Shown here piece by piece: positions 10,986 through 23,604 of a stretch of 64,000 nt of DNA. The DNA lies in the NCBI GenBank assembly GCA_037102815.1, contig BTPP01000001.1, positions 893,001-957,000 on the forward strand, read 5' to 3'. Made by a program: the position numbers and the translations under genes. The stretch is from Neurospora intermedia (Eukaryota; Ascomycota; Sordariomycetes; Sordariales; Sordariaceae). The notes under the pieces were generated by a model. The model was not told the origin of the DNA and made no database searches. It saw only the letters and a list, made by a program, of their open reading frames with translations. The number at the start of each line of letters is the position of its first letter. Position 1 is the stretch's first letter.

Positions 10986-13381
10986 ACTCCCCAGCATTTC
11001 ATGTCTTACGGCCTCGGCCCCGAAGATCACTTTGGGTAAGTGGACTGATGGAGTTTGTTCAGAAACACAAAACGTCTTACCTTACCCTTCGAGACACTGA
11101 GTTGAGGATCAGAGAAACCCGATCTGTTTGAGACTTTGAGGCGACCTAGCACCATCGGGGGCGCTGTATTCCACAATGATGATGATAATGACAATGAGAT
11201 GATGGCATTTGGAGAGAAAGCGCTCATCAGCTATGCGTCCAGCCGAGAAGAAGATTTGATGAAGCACCACCAATGGTGTTAATCCTCGCTGAAACCGTGC
11301 TCCAGTCGATGAGGTGATATCGGTTTGACAGATGTGTCTCTGTATCCTATCTTAACAAAACAGTGTATTGTGTGTTTCTTGTTCTCTCCACTCTTCTTTC
11401 ATTCACGCACGCACACGCAGTCGCATTGGATGACTGATCGCACCGCATTGCCAAAGAAGAGGTAGCCGAGATGTGGTGAAACAAGGGGATGTGTGGTCGT
11501 GTAGGCTAGGTTTCGTGGTGGCGTCTGCCGCTTAAGCCCGCCAAGCTCGCAGTTCAGGGGGGGTGATGTTCAAATCGGTTAGATTTACGGCGTTACTGTC
11601 TCACTAAGAGGGCGGGTAGGAAGCCTGTCCGTGGTTTCTAGAAGGGCGGGAGAAGATTAGGGCGGGTAGCATAGCCGATAGGTTGCAACGCGTTCCTCGC
11701 GGAGATGAGATGTTGAAGAGTTTTTCATGGTGACATAGTTGTGGTCAGTTAACAGTGTTCAGACGACGACATTCAGCATTCAGGCTCGGACGCCAAGGGC
11801 CGAGACTGGTCACTAGAGAAACTCGGAAGATCAGCAGCATATTCAAACAAAAATAGTGCAGTGTAGGGACAGGCATAGATCCATGAAACCAGCAACTGAT
11901 CCGAGCAAGCATGTAGCTTCCATACGGATGGAGAGCTGCGAATGTTTTCCAATCACATCTCTTCGATCTTTCGATGACTGTTTGCGGTGGAGTTTTGCTG
12001 AGAATCCAGACTCCGGAAGATCCACTGTCTTGAGGGCGAAGTGCAGCCCAAGCTTCTCGTGATGTTTCCGTTTGGGGCTTGCTGCCCTGTGGGGGGAGGT
12101 AGCCATGGGTTTGGTCATGAAAATGGTATGGCGGTTGCTGGTCGGGTCAATGCCTTTGAATTAGTATGTTGCAAATTGGGAATACGGGGATTCCCACTTG
12201 GGGTTGTCGATGCCTGAAAGACTGAAGTTCTCAATTTGCGCACCCATGTTTTCCGTCACTGAAACAGCCAAGAAGGGTCGAGGGGCCCTTCAGGCTCCAA
12301 ATCTCCGGATCCACTGAGTGGCCTGTGTGTCAGACGCAGCAATGCGCGTATGTGTACACTGCACGTGACTTGGTCAGGAACCGCTGCCAATGTTTGGTGG
12401 AGATCTGCCGGCAGCCCTGGCAGAGAGTGGGGTTTTTGTTTCACAGCCGACGACAGAACACGACGGACGGGTTCCTCTTTAACTTTCTTTCTCTGTCAAC
12501 TAATTCACGCCAATGCAAATTCTGTACTCACCTATCCCACCCACCCACCCTCTTTGTAGTGTACGTACCCTCATAGGAAGCTGAAATGGAACGGCCGAAT
12601 GCGACCATCAAAAGCACCGGTGCTACATATAACGGGATAGCACTACGGACAACACCGAGAAATCAGGAAGTCGGGAACCGGAGATGATGGACGAGTGTGG
12701 AGGGACGATCTCCCATCCAGGTACACACTATGGACTACTATGGACCAGGGCATGACAGCTTCAAACAGGGGCACGACAATGGGCGGACGACGTGGAGACT
12801 TGGAAGGGTCAAGGGCCCGGATGCCGGGATGCGGAAAGCAGAAATTGGAATTTCCATAAAAGCACTGGGAAAAGAAGGAGAGACGGGGCAAAGAGAGTTC
12901 GCACTTCACAGTCGTCATCATCGACACAGACCTTAAACCTTTAAACGCCAACTCCCCCACACAAACATCCACATCCCCTTTTCCTCCTTTCGGTCTAGAT
13001 TTTTCATCATACAAGTTTCATCATACACTTTTCTTTTTCACTTTCTTAGATTATCTCCTATTTCATCTTAATTGTCCTGACCCCATGCCATTCGTTTGAT
13101 CTCAAGGGGTTCTCCTACTCGGTCCTTTCCCAAAGAATTTCCATATCATCGACCACCCGGTTCAACACCTACGATAAGTACCATCTGCGGATTCCAGCAA
13201 CAACATTTGGGCGTACATTGGATAGGACCATTGTGTCGACAGCTATTTCACATTTCCCTATCTGGAGGATTCGAGTGAAATTGGTCACCACTTCCCCCGG
13301 ATTCTGATATATATCCGTCTCGTCTCTTCCCTCCCGGTTCCTGTGGGTACCACCTCTCTTGGACTACTAGGTATCCCACAC
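10986..13381. other. Long gene-free region and 5' leader of the bestrophin-like gene
   Basis: About 2.4 kb without a supportable gene. Small frames (60-120 codons) exist on both strands but lack features. A CT-rich tract at ~12945-13080 and the AC/CT-rich bases just before 13382 look like a fungal promoter and long 5' UTR. A GGGCGGGTAG motif recurs near 11610 and 11660. Nothing else is recognised. Confidence 0.5.
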
Positions 13382-15172
13382 ATGGCGACAATTCAGCCGC
13401 CTCGAAGCAGTCTCCCGGCTGGGGCTGAGCCTCCAGCACCCCCTTCAGCCAGACTAGACTCTTCCGACTCTCACACCATCACATCCACAATGGCCGGCGA
13501 CGACGGTCAGATAGACCCTGCCCAACGACTACCGGACCAACAACACTTCAATGGCAGCACCGAGAAGCCCCGGCTGCCACGGCTATCCATCGAGACCCTT
13601 CCTGAGCTGGACGCGATCCCCACGCTCATGTCGCCTCGTCACAACACCATGAACCCCTTCCGGCGGGTACACAACCCTCTAGAGATCGATGACTACTTTG
13701 TATGTCTTCACACCATATTCACCCCTTCCTTATTCACTTCTCAAAGCACTACTAACATAGCCCTCCCACGATCCCAGACTGGCCCTCGAGACACCCAAAA
13801 GCACTCAAAATGGCCTCTCTTTATGCAGATGCACGGCAGTATCCTGCCCAAGATGATGCTACCACTCCTCGGGGTCGGTGCCTGGACCACTATGCTCACT
13901 GTGATTAACTTTAAAGTGACAAACTGTGCGTTGCAACTGTCCCCTTTGCCTATCCTGTCTCGATCCCAAGCGGAAGCTAACATTCCGTCCTCAGTGGGTA
14001 TTCACAACATCCTTCTGACGGTCCTCGGTTTTGTGGTTGGTATGGGTCTGTCTTTCCGCAGCTCCACTGCATACGAGCGCTATTCAGAGGGTCGCCGTTA
14101 CTGGGCTTCGTTGCTCCTGGCGTGTCAGACTCTCGGTCGTGTCTACTGGGTGCATGCCAAAGAGCGGGAAGGCGAGCTAGGGAAGAAGGACGTTTTGGCC
14201 AAGCTGTAAGTCAAAGGCATTCTCGGTTCTCAAGCGTATCATTGCTAACGTGTTCCCAGAACCGTTCTTAACCTCCTGGTCGCTTTCTCTGTGGCTCTCA
14301 AGCACCGCCTCCGCTTCGAGCCTTACACCTGTTACGATGACATCTCCCACCTCGTTGCTCACCTTGACACCTTTGCCCAGCGCGCCACCGAGGAGGAGCC
14401 GGACAAGACGCTCAAGTCCCTCCAACCACCCGGCTTCTTCAAGGCAGTTGGCGAGTACATTGGTGTTAGCTTCGCCGCCTCCAACCCGCGCAAGGTGATT
14501 AAGAAGGCATCTCGCCCGCTTGGCAACCTCCCCCTCGAAATCCTTTGCTACCTCGCCACCTACACGGACGAGCTGATCGCCAACGGTCAGCTGCCCGTGC
14601 CCATGCAGCAAACGCTTGCTTACAACAACATGGCGATCCTGAACGACGTCCTGGTGGGTACCGACCGTGTGTTGTCCACCCCGCTCCCCATCGCCTACGC
14701 CATCGCCATTGCGCAAATCACCTGGGTCTACATCCTCCTGCTTCCCTTCCAGCTGCTGCCCACGCTTAACTGGATCACGATTCCGGCCACCATCGCAGCG
14801 GCCTACATCATTCTGGGCCTGCTCATGATTGGCAGGGAGATTGAGAACCCGTTTGGTCGGGACGTCAACGACTTGCCGCTGGAATCGTACTGCGCGCAGG
14901 TTGCCGAGGATATGGACATTATTGCCTGCCAGAAGAAGAGGACGACGAATTCCGACTGGATTGAGAATATCGACAACAAGCCGCTGTGGCCGCTGTCGAA
15001 CTCGGGCTGGCAAGTCTGGATGAACCGCGGAGAGGACATGATTCGCGAGGCGGTCCACCAGAAGCTGGAGAGCAACTTTGAGACGAGAAAGGAGTTGGAC
15101 AAGTTGCAGAGCGAGATGAGCCTGATGGACAAGGTGAGGAGGATGAGCAAGGCGACGGGATGCAATGTATGA
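13382..15172 (+). CDS. Bestrophin-like (RFP-TM/UPF0187) membrane channel
   Basis: A predicted anion-channel-type membrane protein of 529 aa. Exons are 13382-13699, 13778-13925, 13995-14205 and 14260-15172. The introns (78, 69 and 54 bp) all have CTAAC branch sites and GT-AG ends. Residues 1-105 are Pro/Ser-rich and cytosolic. The family signature LTVLGFVVGMGLSFRSSTAYERYSEGRRYW is formed across intron 2, and the matching C-terminal domain contains LEILCYLATYTDEL, two hydrophobic helices, and IGREIENPFGRDVNDLPLE, the conserved bestrophin acidic stretch. I chose ATG 13382 because the open frame before it begins with GTG; Met at codon 37 is an alternative. Introns 1 and 2 are multiples of three and open, so retention would not stop translation, but homology supports splicing. 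Membrane location (plasma, vacuolar or mitochondrial) cannot be told. Confidence 0.93.
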
Positions 15173-15925
15173 CTTGATTTCGCGAGCGAGTTGTCCGAGT
15201 TGGTGGTGTTGTTGAGGAGGGAAGCAAGCGAGAGTGAATTTTTCAAATTGTCAAAAAGGGAAGCAAGCGGGTTGTTGTTATTATTGTTGGACTTTCGTTT
15301 TTGTTTCCTTTGTTTTGTCTTTTGTCATTTCTTGTTTTTTTCTTCGTTTCCGGCGTACATGACCTGGCCGGACTTGATTTGGGATCTCTTTTTACATTCA
15401 TGGGTAATGGATCGGTCTTCAAAATGGGGGCATGCAGTGCGGTCTTCCCACGGTTATCAAAAAAGGTTGGGATGGCTGCGGTGTCTTCAAAAGTTGGATG
15501 ATCTGCTTTTTGGTTCACTTGATCCGATAGAGTCGGATGGCAACACACTATGGCATGCGTAGAATGATGGAGGAAACAAAGGCATGCAGACATCTGTCTA
15601 TGATACAGATTTTTCTTGATTTTTTTTTGTTCTTTTTCTTTGGATACCACCATAGCTTGGAGAGATACCCCAGGCCTTGAAAATTTTGGATACCTACCTA
15701 TTGAAGGGATAATTAAGCGGAGGAGATATGATTTGGTACAGATACAGAGAGTCTCAACTCAGAATGCAAAAAACCATCTACTCTCTCATCATTTATCATT
15801 CTATCGTATGTCTTGATCATTTCTGCCATGTGATATCATGCCTCATAAATTCGTAACGCTCGATGCAACCATAACAAAGTCGTGACAAGGAAAAACAAAA
15901 CGTTGGCCCAGAAAAAAGAAACGTA
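15173..15925. other. Convergent intergenic region
   Basis: 3' flanks of two converging genes. It holds T-rich stretches (15296-15345, 15605-15640) suitable as 3' UTR elements. No RNA gene or credible ORF is visible. Confidence 0.5.
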
Positions 15926-17262
15926 CTACCTCGTAACATCCCTCACATCCCCATCTCCCTCATACTCATCAATCGAGTGTTTCTCCCCCACATGATCCAC
16001 CAGACTCTCCTCCCTCTTACAAACCGTATCCCTCTCTCGATACTTTGAGCACAGATAGCACGCAAACCCGCCCCCTTCCCGATGACACTTGACAAAAAAC
16101 CTCGTCGTCAACAGATAACTCCTGTACTCCACATCTTCTTGACCCGTCCGCTCGTTGTGCGTCACGACTTCCTTATCGACCCTCCACGGTCCCCGCTGCA
16201 CGACTTCGACGGGGTCGAACAAGTGCGCGTGGCAGTCGGGGCAGACGCCCGAGGAGGCCAGCGAGGAGTCCAGCGGTTGCCCGGATTGTTGCAGGTAGGT
16301 GGCGTATTGGCAGTAGATGGAGTTGTGGTAAGTTAGTTGCTTGGGAATTCCATTTGATGAGTGCAGAGAAGGGGAGCGCGAGTGGGAGTGAGACTGCGAG
16401 TGGGAGTGGTGCGAGTGGGCGACGGAGCCTCCGGTGCCGCGGGTGCCGCGGGTGCGAGTGTGCGTGGTGGTAGGGCGGTAGGAGGTGTCGTAGTCGCTGG
16501 TGTTGTAGTAGTCTCGGAGGGAAGGGGTCGAGGAGGTGCGCCGCACGGGAGCGATGGGGCGGCCTTGGCTTCGGTTGGAACGGTAGGATGGGGCTGGACC
16601 GGGTCCAGGAGCGGGAAGAGCCCGGTCTATGGGGGCGGATTGGAGAAGACGCTGGTACTGGTCGCGGAGAGCGCGCATGCTGCCTTCCCGGGCAAACTCA
16701 GAGGCGTTGTAGAGCTTGCGGATGTCTGGGGGCTCGCCGGTGTAGAGGGCTTCTTCAAGCATTTTGATGACGGTGCCTTGGAGGGTGATGATTTGGCCTT
16801 GAAGTTGGGTTTGGGCGAGCACTTGATGATGTCAGTACGACTGTATCTTTTTGCTGGAAGGTCATGAAGGAGATGTAAAAGCTTACGGTCACCCTGAGCA
16901 AACTGAGGCCCCATCCTTGAGTAAAGCTGATCATACTGCCCTTGAACCAACGGGCCGCCGCGCCGAAGGGAGTCTCTTAGATCTTCTTCGTCTCCCTCCC
17001 TTTGGTTTCTATTCCGAGAATTCTGGCGCTCCTCGACCTCGGACTTGCTCTTCACGGCCTCATCCAGTCGCTGTTCCAGCTCCTTGATCCTTCGGTTTTG
17101 GCCCCTGTCCATCTTGCGCTGTCTCCGTTGCCTTCTGGCTTCCCCAACACGATCGAACAAGTTTACGCCAGTGGTGAAGGTGCCGGCAATGGTAGATATG
17201 AGGGTTGCGAGGATAAAGCTTTGCTTGATCCTCCTATCGTCGATTGCTCCTGCAGCCTCCAT
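15926..17262 (-). CDS. Conserved-type unknown: membrane segment, coiled coil and C-terminal Cys/His domain
   Basis: I do not recognise a named family. Exons are 16887-17262 and 15926-16821. The 65-bp intron (16822-16886) begins GTAAGC, has a TACTGAC branch site and ends AAG. The product is 423 aa. Residues ~12-38 form one hydrophobic segment (ILATLISTIAGTFTTGVNLF). They are followed by a basic stretch (RRQRRQRK) and a coiled coil with Glu/Lys heptads (~50-95). The middle is Ser/His/Arg-rich and disordered. The last ~110 residues contain CPDC, FFVKCH, CYLC and HVGEKH, a likely zinc-binding fold. The ATG at 17262 was preferred because the longer frame upstream starts with GTG. A membrane-tethered adaptor is a fair guess from layout only. 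Confidence 0.82.
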
Positions 17263-19322
17263 CTTGTCGAAGTTGTGGTGGTGGTGGTGTTGGTTGTTTG
17301 AGGTTGGGTTACGGTTTGGGAAAGAATGCGCTCTAGGTAGAGAGCTCACAAAGAGGTTATGAGATATTTTTGAGGTATCGCCGTGGGTTGGGGTTCAACT
17401 TAAGTGATCTTCCTTTTGCGAGCTTGGATACCAGTCAAGTAAGCTTCCTTGGCGCTCTTGAGGCGTCTTGGGAGTCCCGAGAGGCTTTTAGAGTTGCCGT
17501 GACATGAAAGTCTCGCAAGATCTGCAGGTCGAGGCATCATAGTGAAGGTGAGGGAGGATATCGGCATGGGATCAAGCTTGAACAAAACTTAATTGGGTTT
17601 CTATCCAATAGTTCCTGTGTGCTGGCATGCACAGCTGCGTAATGGTGCCTTCGGGTTACTCCATGGAGCTTTCTCACGAGACGTTTGGTGAGAAAACGGG
17701 TGTTCGTTCGACTTACAGCGATGTGAGCCAAGGAAAAGATGCCGTTCCTGAGTGGAAAGACAGCGGTGAGTGGTCCAGTGACGTCAGACCCGCCGGGGCT
17801 TCTTCGGCACTCCAATGGTGTACACTACATATCGACAACACCATCTAAACACTCCAATGATCCCCTTCCGCGCCTAAATTATCGTCGGTTGGGCTTGATT
17901 CAAATGAACCTTTATTTTCGGGCGATTGGAAGGATTTCATTTTCTTTGATATACCTTGTAATCATCTTTACCGCTGAGAACCAATCGATCTTCCCGATTG
18001 TGTGCATACAGGGTCCTTCTTGCGCTGTCACTTGATGCCTTACAAAACACCGCTCTTTAAACGTTTTCCCGTCTCCAGGTCGGCAAAGCACTGCATCATC
18101 CGAAATGGCACCTATATTTATTTATTTCCTGCCGCCCTGTGGTGATCATCAGCGTTTGTCAATCACGGCCATCGGCATCTCATATGACGCCCATCAAAAT
18201 GTTAGTACCGGATCTTGTGGAGTCTGTTCGCCGGGCGGGGGTAAGCCTTGTTAATGAAGTCGGTTCCGGTTGTGATACGAGCAATAAGATATCTTCACGA
18301 TGGCTTCATCTGAAACAGAATACAAGACAGTCCGCAAGGTCTTCTAAGGCTTCTTGATTGATTAATAATGACATCTGATGGCACACACGGAACAAGACAC
18401 CCTCACCCCCCTCGACAATGACTCTCTCCCGCACTAACACTTACAACCCCGCGCCCCCGTTCCTATCACCGAATGTAACGCCCGAGCGAGCTCCAACTCC
18501 ATTGTAACATCGAGTTCCCTCTCCAGGAACCCACCCGTTAATGAGGGCAGCGTCGTCATTGTCAGCTTACGCAAGCCACGGTGTAGCACAGGCTCCAGAA
18601 TGTGATGGCGTTAATGGAGATGCGATAAACATTCAAGAACCATCTTGTAAGAATGCTATGGTCGAGTAGTTGTTTGCTCGTAATGGCTTTCAAGGACTTG
18701 GGTTGGTCTCGGGCGGATATGCGCGTCGCTCACTGAAGGGTTCCGCAACGGCAGGCTTGAGTCGGGTGCCTCTCTAAAACCCCGACCTGCACTCTATCTG
18801 GTTTCTATCCCCGAGAGACAGCAAACATTGACCTTCACAGCCAGATACAAACTTCGAACGAGCCAGGGCCTCCGCTGGATATGAAATTCAAACCAAACGG
18901 ATCATAGCGAGCCCGGCTGTATACAGCCTCCTAGGTTGATAGACGTACAAGTTATACCACTTTCACCTCCCTTGGGATTTCCAAATGAATGCATCCTCAC
19001 GCCACTTAGGACCAAGTGAATTGCAGCATCTCCGACGTCGCCGAGCACAACCGAGCTAACTTGCATGTCGGCTGAAACTTTGACACATTCACGCATAACC
19101 ACCATGAGCAGTCATCAATCAACCAGGGTAGATCACTTGACCACCTTCAGAAGAGCTTCGCTACAGGTAGGTACCTATTTAGACCACCTTTCCCTTGCTC
19201 GACTCCCATGTTTTCACTTACCCTGTTGCCAAATAGCACCTCCTCATCAGCGCCCCCTGCCAAAACGCCCTTCACCACCACAACCACTTTGAGCACCACA
19301 AAGACTGCATCTCACCATCAAA
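17263..19322. other. Divergent 2-kb intergenic region
   Basis: Promoter region for genes on both sides. Small frames are present but featureless. Around 18360-18560 the sequence is C-rich and lacks ORFs. No tRNA or other RNA gene was recognised. Confidence 0.45.
19167..19236 (+). other. Possible intron in the 5' UTR of the O-methyltransferase gene
   Basis: CAG|GTAGGT at 19164-19172 and CAAATAG|CACC ending at 19236 delimit 70 bp, with a CACTTAC branch-like site before the acceptor. Length and signals fit the introns in this window. It lies before the start codon, so frame cannot test it. Confidence 0.35.
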
Positions 19323-20063
19323 ATGTCAACCGGCAACTTCAAGTTCGAAAACAAGGGCCACAACTGGGTTCAAAACGACGTTTGGACCGCCGTCGACGGC
19401 TACACCATGGGCCAGCTCCACCCCTCCAGCAAGCCCAACGCCTCAGCCCTCCAAAACGCCCTTGATGCCTCCAAAGCCGCCGGCCTGCCCGACATCTCGG
19501 CCTCTCCGGCTCAGAGCAAGTTCATGGCTCTCCAGTGCCGCGTCCTGGGCGTCACGCACGCCCTCGAGGTCGGCACTTTGGGCGGCTACTCGGCCATCTG
19601 GCTCGCCAGCGAGAACCCGCAAATGAAGCTTACCACTGTGGAGTTTGACCCCCACCACGTTGAGGTGGCGCGCAAGAACATTGAGTACGCGGGTTTGTCG
19701 GACAGGATCGAAGTTATTCAGGGATCCGGATTGGAGGTGTTGAACCAGCTGAAAAAGGAAATTGAGGAGGGCAAGAGGCCCAAGTTCGGCTTCTTCTTTA
19801 TCGATGCCGACAAGCCAAATAACCTCAACTACTTCAACTTGGCGGTGGAAATGGCGCTGCCCAAGGCCATGATTTGCGTGGACAACGTGGTGCGTGGAGG
19901 CAGGTTGATTGATCAGAGCTTGACGGAGCCCCGGGAGACGGCGGGCAGGATTCTGGTAGAGGGAGTGGCCAAGGACCCGAGGGTTGAGTCGGTGGTCATG
20001 CAGACCGTGGGCGAGAAGAGCTACGATGGATGTCTTTGGGCCATCTTGAAGACAGATGCTTGA
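19323..20063 (+). CDS. SAM-dependent O-methyltransferase, class I (CCoAOMT/COMT-like)
   Basis: A 246-aa single-exon soluble enzyme expected to transfer a methyl group from S-adenosylmethionine to a catechol-type hydroxyl, usually with a divalent metal. Motif I is seen as ALEVGTLGGYSAIW (80-92). Acidic residues at the end of strand 2 (TTVEFDP, ~104-110) fit ribose binding. FFFIDADKPNNLNYF (157-171) carries the metal-binding DxD-type Asp pair (D161, D163). CVDNVVRGG follows. Length equals the usual 220-250 aa of Methyltransf_3 proteins. No signal peptide is present, so it is probably cytosolic. The start is the first ATG, with CAAA before it. The physiological substrate is unknown; a detoxification or secondary-metabolite role is common for fungal members. 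Confidence 0.93.
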   Translation: MSTGNFKFENKGHNWVQNDVWTAVDGYTMGQLHPSSKPNASALQNALDASKAAGLPDISASPAQSKFMALQCRVLGVTHALEVGTLGGYSAIWLASENPQMKLTTVEFDPHHVEVARKNIEYAGLSDRIEVIQGSGLEVLNQLKKEIEEGKRPKFGFFFIDADKPNNLNYFNLAVEMALPKAMICVDNVVRGGRLIDQSLTEPRETAGRILVEGVAKDPRVESVVMQTVGEKSYDGCLWAILKTDA

Positions 20064-20837
20064 AATACCTACCTACCTATAATTGGGTGTTGAAGTGTAC
20101 GCTGTTATGAGTCATGACAGTGGTGGGGGACCTACCAAGCACTCGATTAAATAGTGTGCTGCAATGAGAAGGAACAAATTCATATCGCCTTGAAATTTCC
20201 TGGGGCTCGAATCAATGAAGTGGTCGTAGGTGGGATGAAGCAAGATGTCGTACTCCTCGGATTTTGAATTGCCCATCTTTTCCCCCTTGGCGCAGAGTTG
20301 TACCATAGACGTGCTCCTTGTTTGTTGTTAGTGTCACGAAAAGGGGCTTCGTTGTCAAAGTACCCTCGTTGCTTGGTGCAGAGCGCAATGCGTGTGTCAC
20401 TAACAATTTTCCATCAGGCCTCGCTGCTGTGTTTCCTAAACGCTTAGGGCAGAAGTAAGGTATGATGTACCTCGCTCGGTTCTTGCCTGCCGTTCCACTT
20501 GGGTGCGGCAGGACGGGGAGACTGGCACACAGCTCAAAGCGGCAGGCTCCTCTCCCCGGCAGGGCACCCATGTCGCGCGCCCCCGTAGCGTCCACCATCC
20601 CCTGAAGAGCCGCCGTTCAGGTGGCACTAGTCGGGGCGCTCAACACCTACAAGGTACAGCACACGCAGTGGAGGTAATGTGTAGAGGTAGGTAGACGCGG
20701 GTTGCTGTTCCTGACCGCCCGCCGCCTTTGACATTGAAACTGTTGCCCGCCCGTGTCTGCCGTCGCCGCCCGTCGCCAACTCGACTTGCAACTCTCAATC
20801 ATTACCTTCCTTCTCCCCCCCCCGACGACCCGTCACG
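20064..20837. other. Spacer between the O-methyltransferase and AP-2 mu genes
   Basis: A 774-bp region with a short CCTACCTACCTA microsatellite-like stretch at ~20067-20080. A run of nine C at 20815-20823 lies just upstream of the AP-2 mu start codon. The minus-strand frames here are featureless. Confidence 0.45.
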
Positions 20838-22332
20838 ATGCTGTCCGGGATCCTCATCTTCAACCAAAAGGGCGAGAACCTCATCTTCCGAGCCTTCCGC
20901 AATGACTGCCGCCCACGACTGGCGGACGTGTTCCGCATCCAGGTCATCAGCAACGCCCAGGTCCGATCCCCTATCTTGACTCTCGGCAGCACCACCTTCA
21001 GCCATGTCAAGCACGAGAACATCTACCTGGTCGCCATCACCCGTAGTAACGCCAATGCCGCCCTGGTTTTCGAGTTTCTCTACCGCTTGATCCAGCTGGG
21101 TCGCGGCTACTTTGGCAAGTTTGACGAGGAGGCCGTCAAGAACAACTTTGTCCTGGTCTACGAGCTCCTGGATGGTATGTCCCACCTACGGTAGCCCCCT
21201 TTTTTTGGCGTTTCTAGATGGCAGCTTGCAACTGACCACAACACTGTGTCTCCCGCGCCCTTGCAGAAATCATCGACTTTGGGTACCCCCAAAACACCGA
21301 GACCGACACTCTCAAGATGTACATCACAACCGAAGGCGTCAAGTCGGAGCGCGCCGTCGAGGACTCCGCCAAGATCACCATGCAAGCTACTGGCGCTTTA
21401 TCTTGGCGCAAGGCCGATGTCAAGTACCGCAAGAACGAAGCTTTTGTCGACGTAATCGAAGATGTCAACCTGCTCATGAGCGCAACCGGCTCCGTCCTGC
21501 GCGCCGACGTCAACGGCCAGATCATCATGCGCGCCTACCTCAGTGGCACGCCCGAGTGCAAGTTCGGTCTCAACGATCGCCTCCTACTCGACCAGGACGG
21601 ACTCATGAGCCTGCCCAGCGGCAACAGGATGGGGAGCAAGGCGACCAAGGCCGCGGCCGGCAGCGTCACGCTCGAAGATTGCCAGTTCCACCAGTGCGTC
21701 AAGCTGGGCAAGTTTGACAGTGACCGCATCATCAGCTTCATCCCGCCCGACGGCGAGTTCGAGCTGATGAGGTACCGCGCAACCGAGAACGTCAACCTGC
21801 CGTTCAAGGTGCACGCCATTGTCAACGAGGTGGGCAAGACAAAGGTGGAATACAGCATCGGTGTGCGCGCCAACTTTGGATCCAAGCTATTCGCGACCAA
21901 CGTGGTCGTCAAGATTCCCACGCCGCTCAACACGGCCAGGATTACGGAGCGCTGTACCCAAGGCAAGGCCAAGTACGAGCCGTCTGAGAACGTGATTGTG
22001 TGGAAGATTGGTCGCTTTGCTGGACAGAGCGAGTTTGTGCTGAGCGCCGAGGCCGAGCTTACGAGCATGACAAACCAGAAGGCTTGGAGCAGGCCGCCAC
22101 TCAGCATGAACTTCAGCTTGCTGATGTTTACCAGCTCTGGCTTGCTGGTTCGCTATCTCAAGGTGTTCGAGAAGAGCAACTACTCGAGTGTGAAGTGGGT
22201 GAGGTATATGACAAGGGCGGGAAGCTACGAGATTAGGTATGTTGCCGTTCTTTTTTTCTTTTTATTCTCCGATTTCTTTGCTGTCTCCTTTACCGGCGCA
22301 ATGCATTTCGCTAACACTTTCACAGGTTCTAA
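20838..22332 (+). CDS. APM4: AP-2 clathrin adaptor complex, mu (medium) subunit
   Basis: The medium chain of the plasma-membrane AP-2 adaptor, which recognises YxxPhi-type cargo signals and phosphoinositides during clathrin endocytosis. Exons are 20838-21174, 21267-22236 and 22326-22332. The product is 437 aa, as expected. The N-terminal longin-like domain starts MLSGILIFNQKGE and includes NIYLVAITRSNANAALVFEFLY and [21 protein letters not shown], the last formed across the 92-bp first intron. The C-terminal mu-homology domain runs from ~150 to the end (ALSWRKADVKYRKNEAFVDV, VKWVRYMTRAGSYEIRF). The last exon holds only seven coding bases, finishing Arg-Phe-stop. This C-terminal ending is the family norm, which supports the tiny exon. 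Confidence 0.96.
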
Positions 22333-23604
22333 ATTATTGTATAATACATAATGGCGTGCGCCACCGACTACACACCCTATCCGGTTAATGCACGGGCCAT
22401 CCTACACTACCTACGGCATATAATAGCACGGCGTCTGGGCGTTACTAGTTACACGAAGGGAAGCATCAGGCGATTGATACCAGAGTAATAAAATCAACTT
22501 ATACAAGGAGATGTCCCAAAGGGGGGAACAAGGGTCACAACAACGTTACGACGAGCACAAAACGACGAAAAGCTCTTCGTCAGTGTATGGGACAGGTACG
22601 ATAATACGTGGCACGCGTGGCAGTGAGCTACTATAGGACATGGGGCCGTGCGATATGGAGAGCTCAACTTGAAGCGATAAGGAGTATCGCCACTCAGCTT
22701 TGTATGAAACTACCAGACCATGGGTGCTGGGAAAGGGAATGGTCTGGAACAGCACCAGGGGAATGACTCGTCCGGTGATAGAAAGAGACATGGTAAAACT
22801 GTTTGAACTCATCTCCTGTTGTCCTGTTTTACGATCGAGTATGGCTGAAACGGGAATGTGCTTACATAGTGACAGGTCCATCGGGAGGCCTGGTACCGGT
22901 AACCTTGGACTGGAGGCGGCCACCTACTTAGCACCCAGAAACCTTGCGAACCAACGAACTTGACTCCGGATTTTTCTGCGCTTTTTGGTCCGTCGAGCCG
23001 TGGCTCATTCTTCGCAACTCTAGAGGCACCCAGGACCAAATCTACTTGCTTGGTTTTGCCTGTCTAGGCAACGGTTTAGAAAATAGTGATTCAGTCTTAC
23101 GGACACGATGCAGCCCTGCCAGCTTGTCAGTGTCAGTTAGTGTTCACCATCATCGTTTCTGACTCGATAATTGCTGTCGTTCCAGCTTCCACTTGCCGTC
23201 GTTCCAGCTTCCACCGTGTGACGAAAGGCAGGCTGTTGTTTTGTTCCGCCTCGGTCTGAGCGCTTGCGTCTCGTCGATGTGTTATCGATCAAGCGCCAAC
23301 GAATGTATCAAGTATGACGACGCGGAAAGGACGAAGCGTACTTGGTCCCAAGGTCACCATCACGACTACCAGGACCAGACAGGTAGGTAGAAAAGGTGAG
23401 GAATGCGGCCGTCTTTCCGCAGCGTCGACGGTCTGGTTTGGCATTCTCCAAATCTTGACCTGGACCGCGTTTATTGTGCGTCGTCGTCGTTGCTGAGTGC
23501 CTTGAAAGATATCAACCCCATCCGCATCTTTCTCTCATCTTTATTTCCTGGGTCTCGTTTCTCCCCTTGGCCTTTATCCCAATATCCCCTCACTTGAGAA
23601 AACA
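22333..23604. other. Spacer between the AP-2 mu and GH16 genes
   Basis: 1.27 kb with no supportable gene. The frames at 22546-22923 (-) and 22700-22963 (+) overlap one another and lack features. The last 120 bases before 23605 are pyrimidine-rich, as in a fungal core promoter. A short AGGTAGGTAG stretch lies at ~23380-23390. Confidence 0.45.

Noticed and set aside
14177-15058. 293-codon minus-strand frame across the bestrophin-like gene
   Set aside because: Antisense shadow of a gene with clear family motifs and introns.
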